Source of the DNA: Delftia tsuruhatensis NBRC 16741 | GTDB lineage: Bacteria > Pseudomonadota > Gammaproteobacteria > Burkholderiales > Burkholderiaceae_C | NCBI RefSeq assembly: GCF_001571325.1 | Contig: NZ_BCTO01000010.1 | Span: forward strand, 1-64,000 | Reading direction: 5' to 3' | Length of the DNA: 64,000 bases | Part shown: one piece after another, positions 1 to 10,743 of the stretch | Layout of the letters: each line of letters opens with the position of its first letter | How positions within the stretch are numbered: the stretch's first letter is position 1 | Made by a program: the position numbers and the translations under genes | Notes under the pieces: generated by a model | What the model saw: only the letters and a program-made list of their open reading frames with translations | The model's database searches: none | Told to the model about the DNA's origin: nothing

Positions 1-68
1 GGGGCACGCCGGTTTCAAGGACTGTGGGCGGCGCATGGCGCTGTGAATAACTGTCTCCGGAGAATTTC
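1..68 (+). other. Possible 3' end of an upstream gene plus hyuA leader
   Basis: Two forward frames run in from the window edge and stop at 44-46 (TGA) and 48-50 (TAA). One may be the tail of a preceding gene of the same operon, but too little remains to identify it. The hyuA ribosome binding site GGAG lies at 59-62, six bases before the ATG. Confidence 0.25.
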
Positions 69-2165
69 ATGGATAACCAACAAGCGATTTCGCAGCGGCC
101 CCGGCTGCGCATTGCCGTCGATATCGGCGGCACCTTCACCGACATGGCGGCGTTCGACGAGGCCAGCGGCCGGCTGCTGTTCGGCAAGGCCCTGTCCACG
201 CATGGCGAGCTGGTCAACGGCATCCAGGCCACGATAGACAGCGCGGGCATCGACTGGCGCGACGGCCATCTGTTCCTGCACGGCTCCACCATTGCCATCA
301 ACACGCTGCTGGAGCGCAACGGCGCCCACACCGCGCTGCTGATCACCGAGGGCTTTCGCGACATCTACGAGATCGGCCGCGTGAACCGGCCCGATGCCTA
401 CAACCTGTTCTTCAACAAGCACCAGCCGCTGGTGCGGCGCTCGCTGCGCCATGAGGTGTCCGAGCGCCTGCGCGCCGACGGCAGCCTGCACAAGCCGCTG
501 GACGAGGCGGCCGTGCGCGAGCTGGCCCGCGAGCTGGCAGGGCAGGGCGTGGAGGCCGTGGCCGTGCTGCTGCTGCACTCCTACCGCAACCCGGCGCACG
601 AGCAGCGCGTCAAGCAGATCCTGCAGGAAGAGATGCCGGGCGCCTTTGTCTGCGCCTCGCACGAGCTGTCGCAGGAGTACCGCGAGTTCGAGCGCGTGTC
701 CACCGCCGTGGCCAATGCCTATGTGGGGCCGCGCGTGTCGCAGTACCTGGGCCAGCTGGAGAACCACCTGGGCGGCAAGGGCTTCGAGGGCGACTTCTAC
801 ATCGTGCAGTCCACGGGCGGATTGTTCCCGGTCGAGCATGCCAAGGTGGGCTGCGTGCGCATGCTCGAATCGGGTCCGGCGGCCGGCGTGATCGGCGCCC
901 AGGCCATCTGTGCGCAACTGGGCATGGGCGACGCCATCGCCTTCGACATGGGCGGCACCACGGCCAAGGCCGGCGTGATCAGCGAGGGCCGGCCGCTGAC
1001 CACGGGCTCGGCGCTGATCGGCGGCTACGAGCAGGCCCTGCCGATACAGATCCCGATGATGGACATCCACGAAGTGGGCACGGGCGGCGGCTCCATCGCC
1101 CGCGTGGAGACGGGCAACGCGCTGCGCGTGGGCCCGCAGAGCGCCGGCTCCATCCCCGGCCCCGTGGCCTATGGCCGTGGCGGGCTGGAGCCCACGGTGA
1201 CCGACGCCAACCTGGTGCTGGGCCGGCTGGACGCGGAGCATTTCCTGGGCGGCGAGCTGCAGCTGGACATGGACGCCTGCCAGCGCCAGATGGCCGAGCG
1301 CGTGGCGACCCCGCTGGGCCTGGAGCCCACCGAGGCGGCCGACGGCATCCTGCGCATCGCCGTGACGCAGATGTCGCATGCCGTCAAGGCCGTGACCACC
1401 GAGCGCGGCCTGGATGCGGGCAGCTTCACCATGGTCGTCTACGGCGGCGCGGGGCCGCTGCACGCCTCGGCCATTGCGCGCGAGATCGGCATCCGCAAGG
1501 TGCTGATTCCCTATGCGCCCGGCTATTTCTCGGCCTACGGAATGCTGTTCTCCGACCTGCGCTACGACTACGTGCGCTCGGTGTTCCGCAAGCTGGGCGA
1601 GGTCTCCTTCGAGGAGATCGAGGCCGCCTACCAGAGCATGGAGGACGAGGGCCGCGCCGCGCTGGCGCAGTCCGGCATCGCGCCGGACGGCATCGTGATC
1701 GAGCGCGCCGCCGACATGCGCTACGTGGGCCAGGAGCATGCGGTGACCGTGGACCTGCCCATGGCCTTCTTCGAGGGCCGGGACCGCTCGGCCATCAAGC
1801 GCCAGTTCGACGAGCTGCACAAGGTGCGCTACGGCACCTCGGCCCCGCAGGAGCCGGCCGACCTCGTGAGCCTGCGCGTCACCGTGCTGGGCACGATGAA
1901 GAAACCGCCCAGGCACAGCGTGGAGCGCGGCAGTGCCGAGCCCAGCCGTGCCTCCGTGCGCACGGTCAAGCCCGTCTATTTCCGCTCCAGCGGCTGGGTG
2001 GACACGCCGGTGCATCTGCGCGAGCGCCTGCTGGCGGGCAACGAGATCGCGGGGCCCGCGCTGATCGAGGAACACGCATCCACCACCGTCGTGCAGCCCG
2101 GCGACCGGCTGCGCGTGGACGAACTGGGCAATCTGCAAATCGACATCGGGAGCGACCGCACATGA
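69..2165 (+). CDS. hyuA: Hydantoinase/oxoprolinase family protein, subunit A
   Basis: This 698-residue protein is the ATP-using subunit of a hydantoinase/5-oxoprolinase-type enzyme, which opens cyclic amides or, in relatives such as acetophenone carboxylase, activates a carbonyl substrate. The N-terminus carries the ASKHA-type phosphate motif IAVDIGGTFTD (residues 15-25), and a second glycine-rich motif, AFDMGGTTAKAG, lies near residue 290. Length matches the family. GGAG six bases upstream supports the ATG at 69. The stop overlaps the hyuB start by four bases (ATGA), so the two subunits are translationally coupled. The true substrate cannot be read from the sequence; the adjoining metal GTPase and Bug receptor suggest uptake of a small acid or amide. 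The family call is secure, the substrate is not. Confidence 0.9.
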   Translation: MDNQQAISQRPRLRIAVDIGGTFTDMAAFDEASGRLLFGKALSTHGELVNGIQATIDSAGIDWRDGHLFLHGSTIAINTLLERNGAHTALLITEGFRDIYEIGRVNRPDAYNLFFNKHQPLVRRSLRHEVSERLRADGSLHKPLDEAAVRELARELAGQGVEAVAVLLLHSYRNPAHEQRVKQILQEEMPGAFVCASHELSQEYREFERVSTAVANAYVGPRVSQYLGQLENHLGGKGFEGDFYIVQSTGGLFPVEHAKVGCVRMLESGPAAGVIGAQAICAQLGMGDAIAFDMGGTTAKAGVISEGRPLTTGSALIGGYEQALPIQIPMMDIHEVGTGGGSIARVETGNALRVGPQSAGSIPGPVAYGRGGLEPTVTDANLVLGRLDAEHFLGGELQLDMDACQRQMAERVATPLGLEPTEAADGILRIAVTQMSHAVKAVTTERGLDAGSFTMVVYGGAGPLHASAIAREIGIRKVLIPYAPGYFSAYGMLFSDLRYDYVRSVFRKLGEVSFEEIEAAYQSMEDEGRAALAQSGIAPDGIVIERAADMRYVGQEHAVTVDLPMAFFEGRDRSAIKRQFDELHKVRYGTSAPQEPADLVSLRVTVLGTMKKPPRHSVERGSAEPSRASVRTVKPVYFRSSGWVDTPVHLRERLLAGNEIAGPALIEEHASTTVVQPGDRLRVDELGNLQIDIGSDRT

Positions 2166-3952
2166 ACCACCCCACTGACTCCAGGCCCGTCGATCCGGTC
2201 ACGGTCGAGATCATCCGCAACGGCCTGTACGCCGTCACGGAGGAGATGAAGACCAACCTGACGCGCACGGCCTACAACCTCATCATCTACGAGGCGCTGG
2301 ACTTCACGGTCGGCCTGTTCACGCGCGAGGGCGACACGGTGTCCATCGGCCTGGGCCTGCCCATGTTCATCCGCGGCATGTCGGAGACGGTCAAGGCCAA
2401 GATCCGCCATTTCGGCTACGAGAACATCCTGCCCGGCGACATCCTGGTCACCAACGATGCCTACACCACCGGCAGCCACCTGAACCACTTCACGTTCACC
2501 ATGCCGGTGTTCCATGAGGGCCGGCTCGAAGGCTTCACCTGCTGCATGGCCCACTGGCTGGACGTGGGCGGCACGCTGGGCAACGTCACCACGGACATCT
2601 TCAGCGAGGGGATACAGATCCCCATCATGAAGTACCAGCGCCAGGGCGAGGTCAACCAGGACCTGATCGACATCATCGCGATGAACGTGCGCCTGGCCGA
2701 GCGGGCCCTGGGCGATCTGCGCGCGCAGATCACGGCCATCACCACGGGCGAGCGCCGCTATGTGGAACTGCTGCAGCGCTATGGCGTGGATGCGGTCAAC
2801 GGCGCCATCGCGCAGATCATGGATTCCAGCGAGGCCGTGGCGCGCAAGAACACGCTGTCGATTCCCGATGGCGTGTACGAGGCCGAGTCCTTCATGGACG
2901 ACGACGGGCTGGACATCGGCAAGCGCATTCCCATCCGCGTCAAGGTCACGGTGCAGGGCGACGAGATGACGGTGGACCTGTCGGATGTCTCCAAGCAGGT
3001 GCGCGGCTTCTACAACTCCGGCTTCACCACGGGCATCGCCTGCGCGCAGGTGGCCTACAAATGCCTCACCACGCCGACCGACTACCCGGTCAACGACGGG
3101 AGCTTCCGGCCGCTCAAGGTGATCATGCCCATGGGCACGGTGATCAGCGCCGAGAGGCCCTATCCCATGCGCGTGTGGATGACCTTCCCCATGACGGTGA
3201 TCGACACCATCTTCAAGGCCCTGGCGCCGGCGATTCCCGACCGCTCCATCGCAGGCCACCATGCGGACCTGGTGTTTCCCAACATCCATGGCATCTCGCC
3301 CGAGGACGGGCGGCTGTTCATCGTCGGCATCGGCCCGCTGGGCGGCGGCTGGGGCGCCAAGAGCCGCGAGGACGGCGTGTCCGTCACCGTCTGCATCAAT
3401 GACGGCGACACCCACAACAGCCCCACCGAGCAGCTCGAGGCCAAGTACCCGGTGCTGGTGGAGAAGTACGAGATCCGCCAGGACTCGGCCGGCGCGGGCC
3501 AGTACCGGGGCGGCCTGGGCGCGGAGATGGTGGTGCAGGCGCTGTCGCCCTTCACTGTCACCACGCGCATCGACCGCGTGCACTGCAAGCCCTGGGGCCT
3601 GGAGGGCGGCGGCGATGCCATGGGCAACGGCCTGGCCGTGCGCCACAAGGGCGAGTGGAAGACCGACCACGCCAACGCCAAGATCTTCAACGTGCGCCTG
3701 GAACGCGGCGATGCCTACCGCATGCTGTCGGGCGGCGGCGGGGGCTTTGGCGACCCGCTGGCGCGCGAACTGGACAAGGTGGCCGAGGACGTGCGCGAAG
3801 GCTATGTGAGCGCCCAGGTGGCCCGCGAGGTCTACCGCGTGGCGCTGGACAGCCAGGGGCAGGTGGACCACGAGGGCACGCAGGCGCTGCGCAGCGGCAG
3901 GTCTCCGTCGGCCGCAACGGCAACCTCGGCCGTGGCCTGGGACGGGCAGTGA
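2162..3952 (+). CDS. hyuB: Hydantoinase/oxoprolinase family protein, subunit B
   Basis: This 596-residue protein is the partner of the preceding HyuA-like subunit. It starts with the family pattern DPVTVEIIRNGL, has the conserved GDILVTNDAYTTGSHLNH stretch near residues 92-110, and ends its core with the glycine-rich GGGGGFGDPLAREL motif typical of HyuB. No signal peptide or membrane segment is visible, so the complex is cytoplasmic. It overlaps hyuA by ATGA and the next gene probably by GTGA, which implies one operon. In this family A and B subunits act together in ATP-dependent ring opening or carboxylation. The reaction here is unknown. Confidence 0.9.
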   Translation: MNHPTDSRPVDPVTVEIIRNGLYAVTEEMKTNLTRTAYNLIIYEALDFTVGLFTREGDTVSIGLGLPMFIRGMSETVKAKIRHFGYENILPGDILVTNDAYTTGSHLNHFTFTMPVFHEGRLEGFTCCMAHWLDVGGTLGNVTTDIFSEGIQIPIMKYQRQGEVNQDLIDIIAMNVRLAERALGDLRAQITAITTGERRYVELLQRYGVDAVNGAIAQIMDSSEAVARKNTLSIPDGVYEAESFMDDDGLDIGKRIPIRVKVTVQGDEMTVDLSDVSKQVRGFYNSGFTTGIACAQVAYKCLTTPTDYPVNDGSFRPLKVIMPMGTVISAERPYPMRVWMTFPMTVIDTIFKALAPAIPDRSIAGHHADLVFPNIHGISPEDGRLFIVGIGPLGGGWGAKSREDGVSVTVCINDGDTHNSPTEQLEAKYPVLVEKYEIRQDSAGAGQYRGGLGAEMVVQALSPFTVTTRIDRVHCKPWGLEGGGDAMGNGLAVRHKGEWKTDHANAKIFNVRLERGDAYRMLSGGGGGFGDPLARELDKVAEDVREGYVSAQVAREVYRVALDSQGQVDHEGTQALRSGRSPSAATATSAVAWDGQ

Positions 3953-4334
3953 GCACGGCCATGGCCTCCGACCACGCCCTGCAGGCCGAGCGGCTCTGGG
4001 ACCTGTGGTGCGCCCTGGCGCTGCGCCATGTCGCCCTGGGCGGTGCCTGCGCCTGCGGGGCGGGCGGCATCAGCCTGCGGCTGGAGGACTTCGAGCTGGA
4101 CATCGTGGACTACCTGCAGGACGGGGGCGAGCGCTGCGAGCAGCCCGAGGTGGCGGCCTGGTTCCGTGCCCGGCCCGCACCCGGGCAGGGCGCGCAGCCG
4201 CTGCGCGGCCTGCTCGATGCGCTGGGCTCGGACGAGGTGCCGCAGGCCGTGGCGCAGTGGGCGCTGGCGCGGCTGGAGCGCACGCTGCGCTCGTTTGCCG
4301 AGGTGCATGGTGGGGCACAGGGCGGGGTGGCGTC

Positions 4335-4338
<4 letters not shown>
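3949..4338 (+). CDS. Uncharacterised 129-residue protein between hyuB and the CobW-type GTPase
   Basis: I do not recognise this protein. The preferred start is the GTG at 3949, which overlaps the hyuB stop as GTGA and has a GGGA stretch about seven bases upstream. An ATG at 3961 would give 125 residues and has no visible ribosome binding site. The chain has a short Cys-Gly cluster (GACACGAGG, near residue 37), an acidic middle (LEDFELDIVDYLQDGG) and no membrane segment. Its stop overlaps the next gene by ATGA. Tight packing between hyuB and a metallochaperone-like GTPase suggests a small accessory or third subunit, by analogy with the small subunits of acetone and acetophenone carboxylases. 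That role is inference only. Confidence 0.6.
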
Positions 4339-5432
<1,094 letters not shown>

Positions 5433-5478
5433 GCCACGCAACGGCCGGCCCATTTTCAAAAGAAACAGGAGACAAAGC

Positions 5479-6477
5479 ATGAAAACTCTGACACGGCTGA
5501 AGGGGCCGGTGCTGGGCGCCTTACTGGGTGCGCTGGCTGCCTTGCCCATCGCCAGCATGGCCTTGTCCAGTGCGCCCGCCGCCTTTCCCGAGCCGGGCAA
5601 GATGGTCAAGGTCATCGTCCCGTTCGTGGCGGGCGGCGGCGTGGACAGCGCGGCGCGCCTGTTTGCCGAGCAGTTGCGCAAGCAGCTGGGCACGACGGTC
5701 ATCGTCGAGAACCGCGTGGGCGGCAGCGGCGTGGTGGGCGGCCGTGCGGTGCTGGCGGCTGCCCCCGATGGCTACACCCTGCTGTTCTCGGCCGCCACGC
5801 ATGTGCTGGCCAAGCAGGTATTGGCCCATCCGCCCTATGACCCGCAGACCGACTTTGTCCCCGTGGCGCGCGTGGGCGAGGCGCCGCTGATGCTGGTGAT
5901 ATCGCCGCAGCTGCCCCATAGCAAGCTGGGCGAGGTGCTGGCCGCAGGCGCCAAGAGCACGTGGACGGCGGCCATTCCCGCCGTGGGCGCACCCAGCCAC
6001 CTGGCCACGCTGCTGCTGGCCCAGCAGGGCCGCATGCGCCTCGAGTACGTGCCCTACAAGGGCACGCAACCCGCGCTGGTGGATGTGGGCGGCGGCCATG
6101 TGGACCTGCTGCTCGACTCCATGGTCTCCGTGCTGCCCCTGGCCAAGGCCGGCAAGGTGCGGCCGATTGCCATCACCTCCGGCAAGCGCAGCCCGCTGGC
6201 GCCCGAGGTGCCCACCATGCAGGAAAGCGGCCTGCCGCGGTTTGCCTACACGTCCTGGTACGGACTGTGGGCGCCCAGGGACACGCCGGCCGACCGGGTG
6301 CAGCGGCTGAACCAGGCCTCCAACGCGGCGGTGGCCGAGCTGGCCAGGTCCGGCGCCTTCGCGAGCCTGGGCATCGACACGGTTTCGGAGAGCACCGAGC
6401 AGTTCAAGCGCTTCATCGCCGCCGATGTGGCGCAGAGCGCCGCGCTGCTCAAGGGCGCGGGCTTCAAGCCCGAGTAG
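5479..6477 (+). CDS. Bug-family tripartite tricarboxylate-type periplasmic receptor
   Basis: This 332-residue secreted solute receptor begins with a cleavable signal peptide (basic MKTLTRLK, then a hydrophobic stretch to about residue 35). The mature part shows Bug/TctC landmarks: KVIVPFVAGGGVDSAARLFA, VENRVGGSGVVGG and DGYTLLFSAATHV. AGGAG at 5467-5471, seven bases from the ATG, fixes the start. Bug proteins bind carboxylates, cyclic amides or aromatic acids in the periplasm. Most are orphans with no TctAB partner beside them, as here. Co-direction with hyuA/hyuB suggests it captures the substrate of that enzyme. Confidence 0.88.
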   Translation: MKTLTRLKGPVLGALLGALAALPIASMALSSAPAAFPEPGKMVKVIVPFVAGGGVDSAARLFAEQLRKQLGTTVIVENRVGGSGVVGGRAVLAAAPDGYTLLFSAATHVLAKQVLAHPPYDPQTDFVPVARVGEAPLMLVISPQLPHSKLGEVLAAGAKSTWTAAIPAVGAPSHLATLLLAQQGRMRLEYVPYKGTQPALVDVGGGHVDLLLDSMVSVLPLAKAGKVRPIAITSGKRSPLAPEVPTMQESGLPRFAYTSWYGLWAPRDTPADRVQRLNQASNAAVAELARSGAFASLGIDTVSESTEQFKRFIAADVAQSAALLKGAGFKPE

Positions 6478-6549
6478 CCGGGCAGACCCCGGCACACGCC
6501 CGAGAAAGAGCAAAGAGCAAAGCAAAGCAAAAAATCACAAGGAGACAAC

Positions 6550-7668
6550 ATGCAGGTTTTCATACGCCAGGCCCTGGCCGCCTCGCTGGGGCTGGCCGCC
6601 GCGCATGCGGGCGCGCAGTCCTCGGTATCGATCTCGGGCACCGTCGATGTGAGCGTCAGGCAGGTGCGCAACCAGGGCCTGGGCACGGTCACCTCGCAGG
6701 CCAGCGGCGCCAACTCCACCAGCAAGCTGGTATTGCGGGGGCAGGAGGACCTGGGCGACGGCCTGAGCGCGGGCTTCTACCTGGACGGCAGCCTGCTGGC
6801 CGACACCGGCGCCATGGGCGCCAGCGGCCCGTTCTGGGACCGGCGCTCCACGGTCAGCCTGGCCTCGCGCCAATGGGGCGAGCTGCGGCTGGGGCGGGAC
6901 TGGGTGCCCACGCACCTGGTGTGGAGCGGCTTCGATCCGTTTGCCACGCTGGGCATCGGCAGCGCCAATGGCTTTCGCTCATTCACGGCTTCCCGCGCGC
7001 TGGGCCAGGCCTTCGGCACGGCGCCGGAGTCGCAGGCGGCCAATCCCACGCTGCGCGTGAGCAATGCGGTGGAGTATTTCCTGCCGGCCGGCCTGGGCGG
7101 GCTGCAGGGCGTGTCCGGCAGCCTGATCGCCACCTTGGGCGAGAAGGGCGCCACGGCGGCAGGCCAGACGCGCGGCAACGGCTTTCGGCTGGGCTGGGCG
7201 GGCGCGGGCTGGAACGTGGCGGGCGCGCAGTTCACCACGCGCAACACCCTGAGCGGCATCCATTTCAAGGACCAGAGCTACGGTGTCTCCTACGACTTCG
7301 GCTGGCTCAAGGCCAGCCTGGCCCAGCGCCGCTGGGTCCATGGCGTGGACCGCACGGTCAACACCCTGGTGGGCATGAGCGTTCCCGTGGGCAGCGGCGT
7401 GGTCAAGCTCAGCTACGTCAAGGCCGACCAGAAGGGCGCGACGGCGGCGCAAAGCGCCAGCGATGCCGACCTATGGGCGCTGGGCTATGTGCACTCGCTG
7501 TCGCGGCGCACGGCGCTGTACGCGCATGCGGCCCGCATGTCCAACCGCAATGGGGCGGCCTTCGCCATTGCCGGGGGTGCGGCTGTCAGCGGCAATCCGG
7601 CCGCGGCCAATTACTTTGGCGGGCGCGCCTCCACGGCCTTCGAGCTGGGCATCCGGCACGACTTCTGA
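6550..7668 (+). CDS. Gram-negative trimeric porin
   Basis: This 372-residue outer membrane porin has a signal peptide ending near AHAGA, then the usual betaproteobacterial porin start (SSVSISGTVDVSV). Motifs include KLVLRGQEDLGDGLSAGF and DRRSTVSLASRQWGELRLGRD, and the chain ends in Phe (GIRHDF), which the outer-membrane insertion machinery recognises. AAGGAG sits just upstream of the ATG. It is the last gene of the hyu block and probably provides outer membrane entry for the same substrate. General porins of this family are often unselective, so the functional link is positional. Confidence 0.9.
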   Translation: MQVFIRQALAASLGLAAAHAGAQSSVSISGTVDVSVRQVRNQGLGTVTSQASGANSTSKLVLRGQEDLGDGLSAGFYLDGSLLADTGAMGASGPFWDRRSTVSLASRQWGELRLGRDWVPTHLVWSGFDPFATLGIGSANGFRSFTASRALGQAFGTAPESQAANPTLRVSNAVEYFLPAGLGGLQGVSGSLIATLGEKGATAAGQTRGNGFRLGWAGAGWNVAGAQFTTRNTLSGIHFKDQSYGVSYDFGWLKASLAQRRWVHGVDRTVNTLVGMSVPVGSGVVKLSYVKADQKGATAAQSASDADLWALGYVHSLSRRTALYAHAARMSNRNGAAFAIAGGAAVSGNPAAANYFGGRASTAFELGIRHDF

Positions 7669-7799
7669 CGGGCAGCGTGGGCGGCGTGCGCGCTGGTTCG
7701 TGGTCATTGCTGCACCCCATGCAGCAGTGAACTGCACGCCGGCCTATTGCTGCCCTCAATCGCTTCTTCTACGCTGCACCCATTTCACGGAGCAGCGAG

Positions 7800-8780
7800 A
7801 TGAATCCATTGATCAAGGTCCGCATGGACGCCGCAGGCACCCCCGACGCCATGCGCCTGGAGCCGGTCGAGGTGCAGGCGCCCGGCCCCGGCCAGGTCTG
7901 GCTGGAGCAGACGGCCATCGGCGTGAACCCGCTGGACGTGAGCCAGCGCAAGGGCGCTGTCGCCATCGCCTTTCCCTCGGGCCTGGGGCTGGAGGGCGCG
8001 GGGCGGGTGGCCGCCGTGGGCGAGGGCGTGACGAATGTGGCCGTGGGCGAGCGCGTGGGCTACGCCACGGGGCCGCTAGGCGCCTATGCCAGCGCCCGCC
8101 TGTATCCGGCCGAGCGCCTGGTGAAGCTGCCCGATGCGCTGCCTGACGACGCGGCGGCGGCCGTGCTGTTCAAGGGCCTCACGGCGCAGTACCTGCTCAA
8201 GACCACCCATGCCGTGGGCCCCGGCAGCCGCATCGTGATCTATGGCGCCGCCGGTGCGCTGGGCCAGTTGATGTGCGCCTGGGCCAGGCACCTGGGCGCC
8301 CTGGTGATCGGCGTGGTGTCCAAGGCAGCCAGCGTGGAGCGCGCGCGGGCGGCCGGCTGCGACGAGGTCTTCGTGTTCGACGCGGCCACGCTGCCGGGCC
8401 AGGTGCTGCAGGCCACCGGGGGCCTGAAGGCCGACGTGGTCTACGACCCCATCGGCCGCACGACGCTGGGCGCCTCGCTGGACTGCCTGCGCCCGCGCGG
8501 CCTGCTGGTGTCCTTCGGCGCGACCTCCGGCCTGCCCGATCCCATCTCGGTGGCCACGCTCAATGCCAAGGGCTCGCTGTTCCTCACGCGCCCCTCGCTG
8601 GCCGCGCACACGGCTACGGCGGCCGAGTACCAGGAGCGCGCACGGGACGTGCTGGCCGCCGTGGCGGCCGGCATCATCGTGCCCGGCGTCTGGCGCCGGT
8701 ATGCGCTGGCGGAGGTGGCGCAGGCGCATGGCGATCTGGAGCAGGGACGCTCCCAAGGTGCGATCATCCTGACCCCATGA
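7800..8780 (+). CDS. MDR-family NADPH:quinone oxidoreductase
   Basis: This 326-residue medium-chain dehydrogenase/reductase has an N-terminal GroES-like domain and a Rossmann domain with the nucleotide-binding motif IYGAAGALGQL near residues 151-161. It lacks the zinc-binding cysteine cluster of alcohol dehydrogenases, which fits the quinone oxidoreductase (QOR) branch. These enzymes reduce quinones or electrophilic enones with NADPH. GGAG lies shortly before the ATG. The stop overlaps the next LysR gene by ATGA, so regulator and enzyme are probably co-transcribed. The physiological electron acceptor is unknown. Confidence 0.88.
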   Translation: MNPLIKVRMDAAGTPDAMRLEPVEVQAPGPGQVWLEQTAIGVNPLDVSQRKGAVAIAFPSGLGLEGAGRVAAVGEGVTNVAVGERVGYATGPLGAYASARLYPAERLVKLPDALPDDAAAAVLFKGLTAQYLLKTTHAVGPGSRIVIYGAAGALGQLMCAWARHLGALVIGVVSKAASVERARAAGCDEVFVFDAATLPGQVLQATGGLKADVVYDPIGRTTLGASLDCLRPRGLLVSFGATSGLPDPISVATLNAKGSLFLTRPSLAAHTATAAEYQERARDVLAAVAAGIIVPGVWRRYALAEVAQAHGDLEQGRSQGAIILTP

Positions 8781-9772
8781 ACCTTCTGGACAGCCAGCAC
8801 GCCGATGAACTGGCGGCCCTGGTGGCGCTGCATGAACAAGGCTCCTTCGCTGCGGCGGGGCGGGCCTTGCTGCGCCATCCGTCCGTGCTGTCCAAACGCC
8901 TGAACGCGCTGGAGACCCGTCTGGGCGTGCGGCTCGTGGAGCGCAGCACACGCCATCTGCACCTGACCGACGAGGGCCTGCGCCTGGTGGACAAGGTGCG
9001 CCAGGCGGCCGGCCTGATTGCCGATGCCCAGAAGGAGGCCGCCCAGGGCGCCTCGCAGGCGCGGGGCAGGCTGCGGCTGTCGCTGCCGGCAGCGATGGGG
9101 AGGCGCTGGCTCAGCCCGCTGCTGGCCGAGTTTGCGCTGGCCCATCCGCAGATCGTGCTGGAGGTGGAGTATGCGGACCGCTTCGTGGACATCGTGGGCG
9201 AGCGCTTCGACGCGGCGGTGCGCATAGGCCGGCTGGCGGACAGCCGTCTCGTGGCGCTGCGGCTGGGCGGGCACCAGCGCATTCTGGGCGCCGCGCCCGC
9301 CTATCTGCAGGCCCACGGCACGCCGGTGCACCCCGAGGACCTGGCGGCGCACCGCTGCCTGGGCTTCACGGGACTGCAGTCGTTTCCGCAATGGGAGCTG
9401 GTGCACGGTGGCGCATCGGGCGATGTGCCTCAGGGCCAGGCCCGGCACACCGTGCTGGTGCGCGGCCCCATGGTCAGCAATGACAGCGAGGCCTTGCTCA
9501 CGGCCGCCGTCATGGGGGTGGGCATTCTGGCCGGCGGCGACTGGCTGATGAGCGAGCACATGGCCGCAGGCCGGCTGGTGCGGGTGCTGCCGAAATGGCG
9601 CCTGGATGGCGCCTCGGGCATCTACTTCGTGCGGCCCTCGGCGGTGTTCAGCAGCGCGGCCATGACGGCGCTGCGCGACTGCCTGGTGCGGTGGTTTGCC
9701 ACGCGCAGCCCCTGGCGCACGGGGCATGACACACTGGCGCCGCCCCCGCCCTTTTCCGCATCCGCTCCATGA
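8777..9772 (+). CDS. LysR-family transcriptional regulator
   Basis: This 331-residue regulator has an N-terminal winged helix-turn-helix (residues 8-67, including SFAAAGRALLRHPSVLSKRL) and a substrate-binding-like effector domain. The subgroup with RLVERSTRHLHLTDEG and a short ligand domain resembles regulators of quinone or aldehyde stress genes. It overlaps the oxidoreductase upstream and the EamA transporter downstream, each by ATGA. Being co-directional with its presumed target is unusual for LysR genes, which are more often divergent. The effector is not predictable. Confidence 0.87.
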   Translation: MNLLDSQHADELAALVALHEQGSFAAAGRALLRHPSVLSKRLNALETRLGVRLVERSTRHLHLTDEGLRLVDKVRQAAGLIADAQKEAAQGASQARGRLRLSLPAAMGRRWLSPLLAEFALAHPQIVLEVEYADRFVDIVGERFDAAVRIGRLADSRLVALRLGGHQRILGAAPAYLQAHGTPVHPEDLAAHRCLGFTGLQSFPQWELVHGGASGDVPQGQARHTVLVRGPMVSNDSEALLTAAVMGVGILAGGDWLMSEHMAAGRLVRVLPKWRLDGASGIYFVRPSAVFSSAAMTALRDCLVRWFATRSPWRTGHDTLAPPPPFSASAP

Positions 9773-10659
9773 CCCAAAGACCCTCGCCGCCCGCCATGGC
9801 GGCCGCCTTGCTTCCCTGGCTGTTCGTGCTGCTGTGGAGCACGGGCTTCATCGGCGCCAAGTTCGGCCTGCCCTATGTGGAGCCGCTGACCTTTCTGACG
9901 CTGCGCTATGCCATCGTCCTGGTGCTGATGGCGGCGGTGGTCCTGGTGCTGCGCGCGCCCTGGCCACGGTCGGCACGCCAGTGGCTGCACATTGGCGTGT
10001 CAGGGCTGTTCGTGCATGGCGTGTACCTGGCCGGCGTGTTCACGGCCATCGCCCACGGCCTGCCTTCGGGCGTGACGGCCCTGGTGGTGGGGCTGCAGCC
10101 GCTGATCACGGCGCTGGTGGCCGGCACCTTGCTGGGCGAGTCCGTGCGGCCCCGGCAGTGGGCCGGGCTGGCGCTGGGCTTCACGGGCGTGGCCCTGGTG
10201 GTGGCGGGCAAGATCGCCTCGGTGCCGGTCCATGCCCTGCTGGCCATGCTGGTGCCGGCCGTGGTGGCGCTGGCCGGCATCACGGCCGGCACGCTGTACC
10301 AGAAGCGGTTCTGTCCCTCGTTTGATCTGCGCACGGGCTCGGTCATCCAGTACCTGCCCTGCCTGGTGGCGACGGGGGCGCTGGCCCTGGCCACGGAAAC
10401 CATGCAGGTGCGCTGGAGCGGCGAATTCCTGTTCGCGCTGGGCTGGCTGGTGCTGGTGCTGTCCGTGGGCGCGGTCAGCCTGCTCAACCTGCTGATACGC
10501 CGCGGCGGCGCCGTGCACGTGGCCAGCCTGTTCTACCTGACGCCGCCGGCCACGGCCCTGATCGCCTGGGCCATGTTCGGCGAGACGCTGGGCGGCCTGG
10601 CGCTGGCGGGCATGGCCTTGACGGCAGCCGGCGTATGGCTGGCGCGCCAGGGGCGCTAG
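9769..10659 (+). CDS. EamA/DMT-family transporter
   Basis: This 296-residue inner membrane protein has about ten hydrophobic helices made of two EamA repeats. It starts LPWLFVLLWSTGFIGAKFG, a common opening of the drug/metabolite transporter superfamily. Members export amino acids or small metabolites. The start overlaps the LysR stop by ATGA. Context suggests an oxidoreductase-regulator-exporter cassette that detoxifies or exports a metabolite. Substrate unknown. Confidence 0.87.
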   Translation: MTQRPSPPAMAAALLPWLFVLLWSTGFIGAKFGLPYVEPLTFLTLRYAIVLVLMAAVVLVLRAPWPRSARQWLHIGVSGLFVHGVYLAGVFTAIAHGLPSGVTALVVGLQPLITALVAGTLLGESVRPRQWAGLALGFTGVALVVAGKIASVPVHALLAMLVPAVVALAGITAGTLYQKRFCPSFDLRTGSVIQYLPCLVATGALALATETMQVRWSGEFLFALGWLVLVLSVGAVSLLNLLIRRGGAVHVASLFYLTPPATALIAWAMFGETLGGLALAGMALTAAGVWLARQGR

Positions 10660-10743
10660 CTTGCCCCGCAAGCCGCGGGCAGGGCATGCGCAAAGGCGGG
10701 ATACTGCGGCACTGTCAGCCCACGAATACCGGATTTCCGCACC

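Noticed and set aside
15-2138. Long open frame opposite hyuA and similar ones opposite many genes
   Set aside because: Their translations are His/Gly/Ala/Arg-rich and lack motifs; they are shadows of strong third-position GC in the real genes.
7708-7726. Intrinsic terminator after the porin
   Set aside because: TGCTGCA/TGCAGCA makes only a 7-bp stem and has no U tract.
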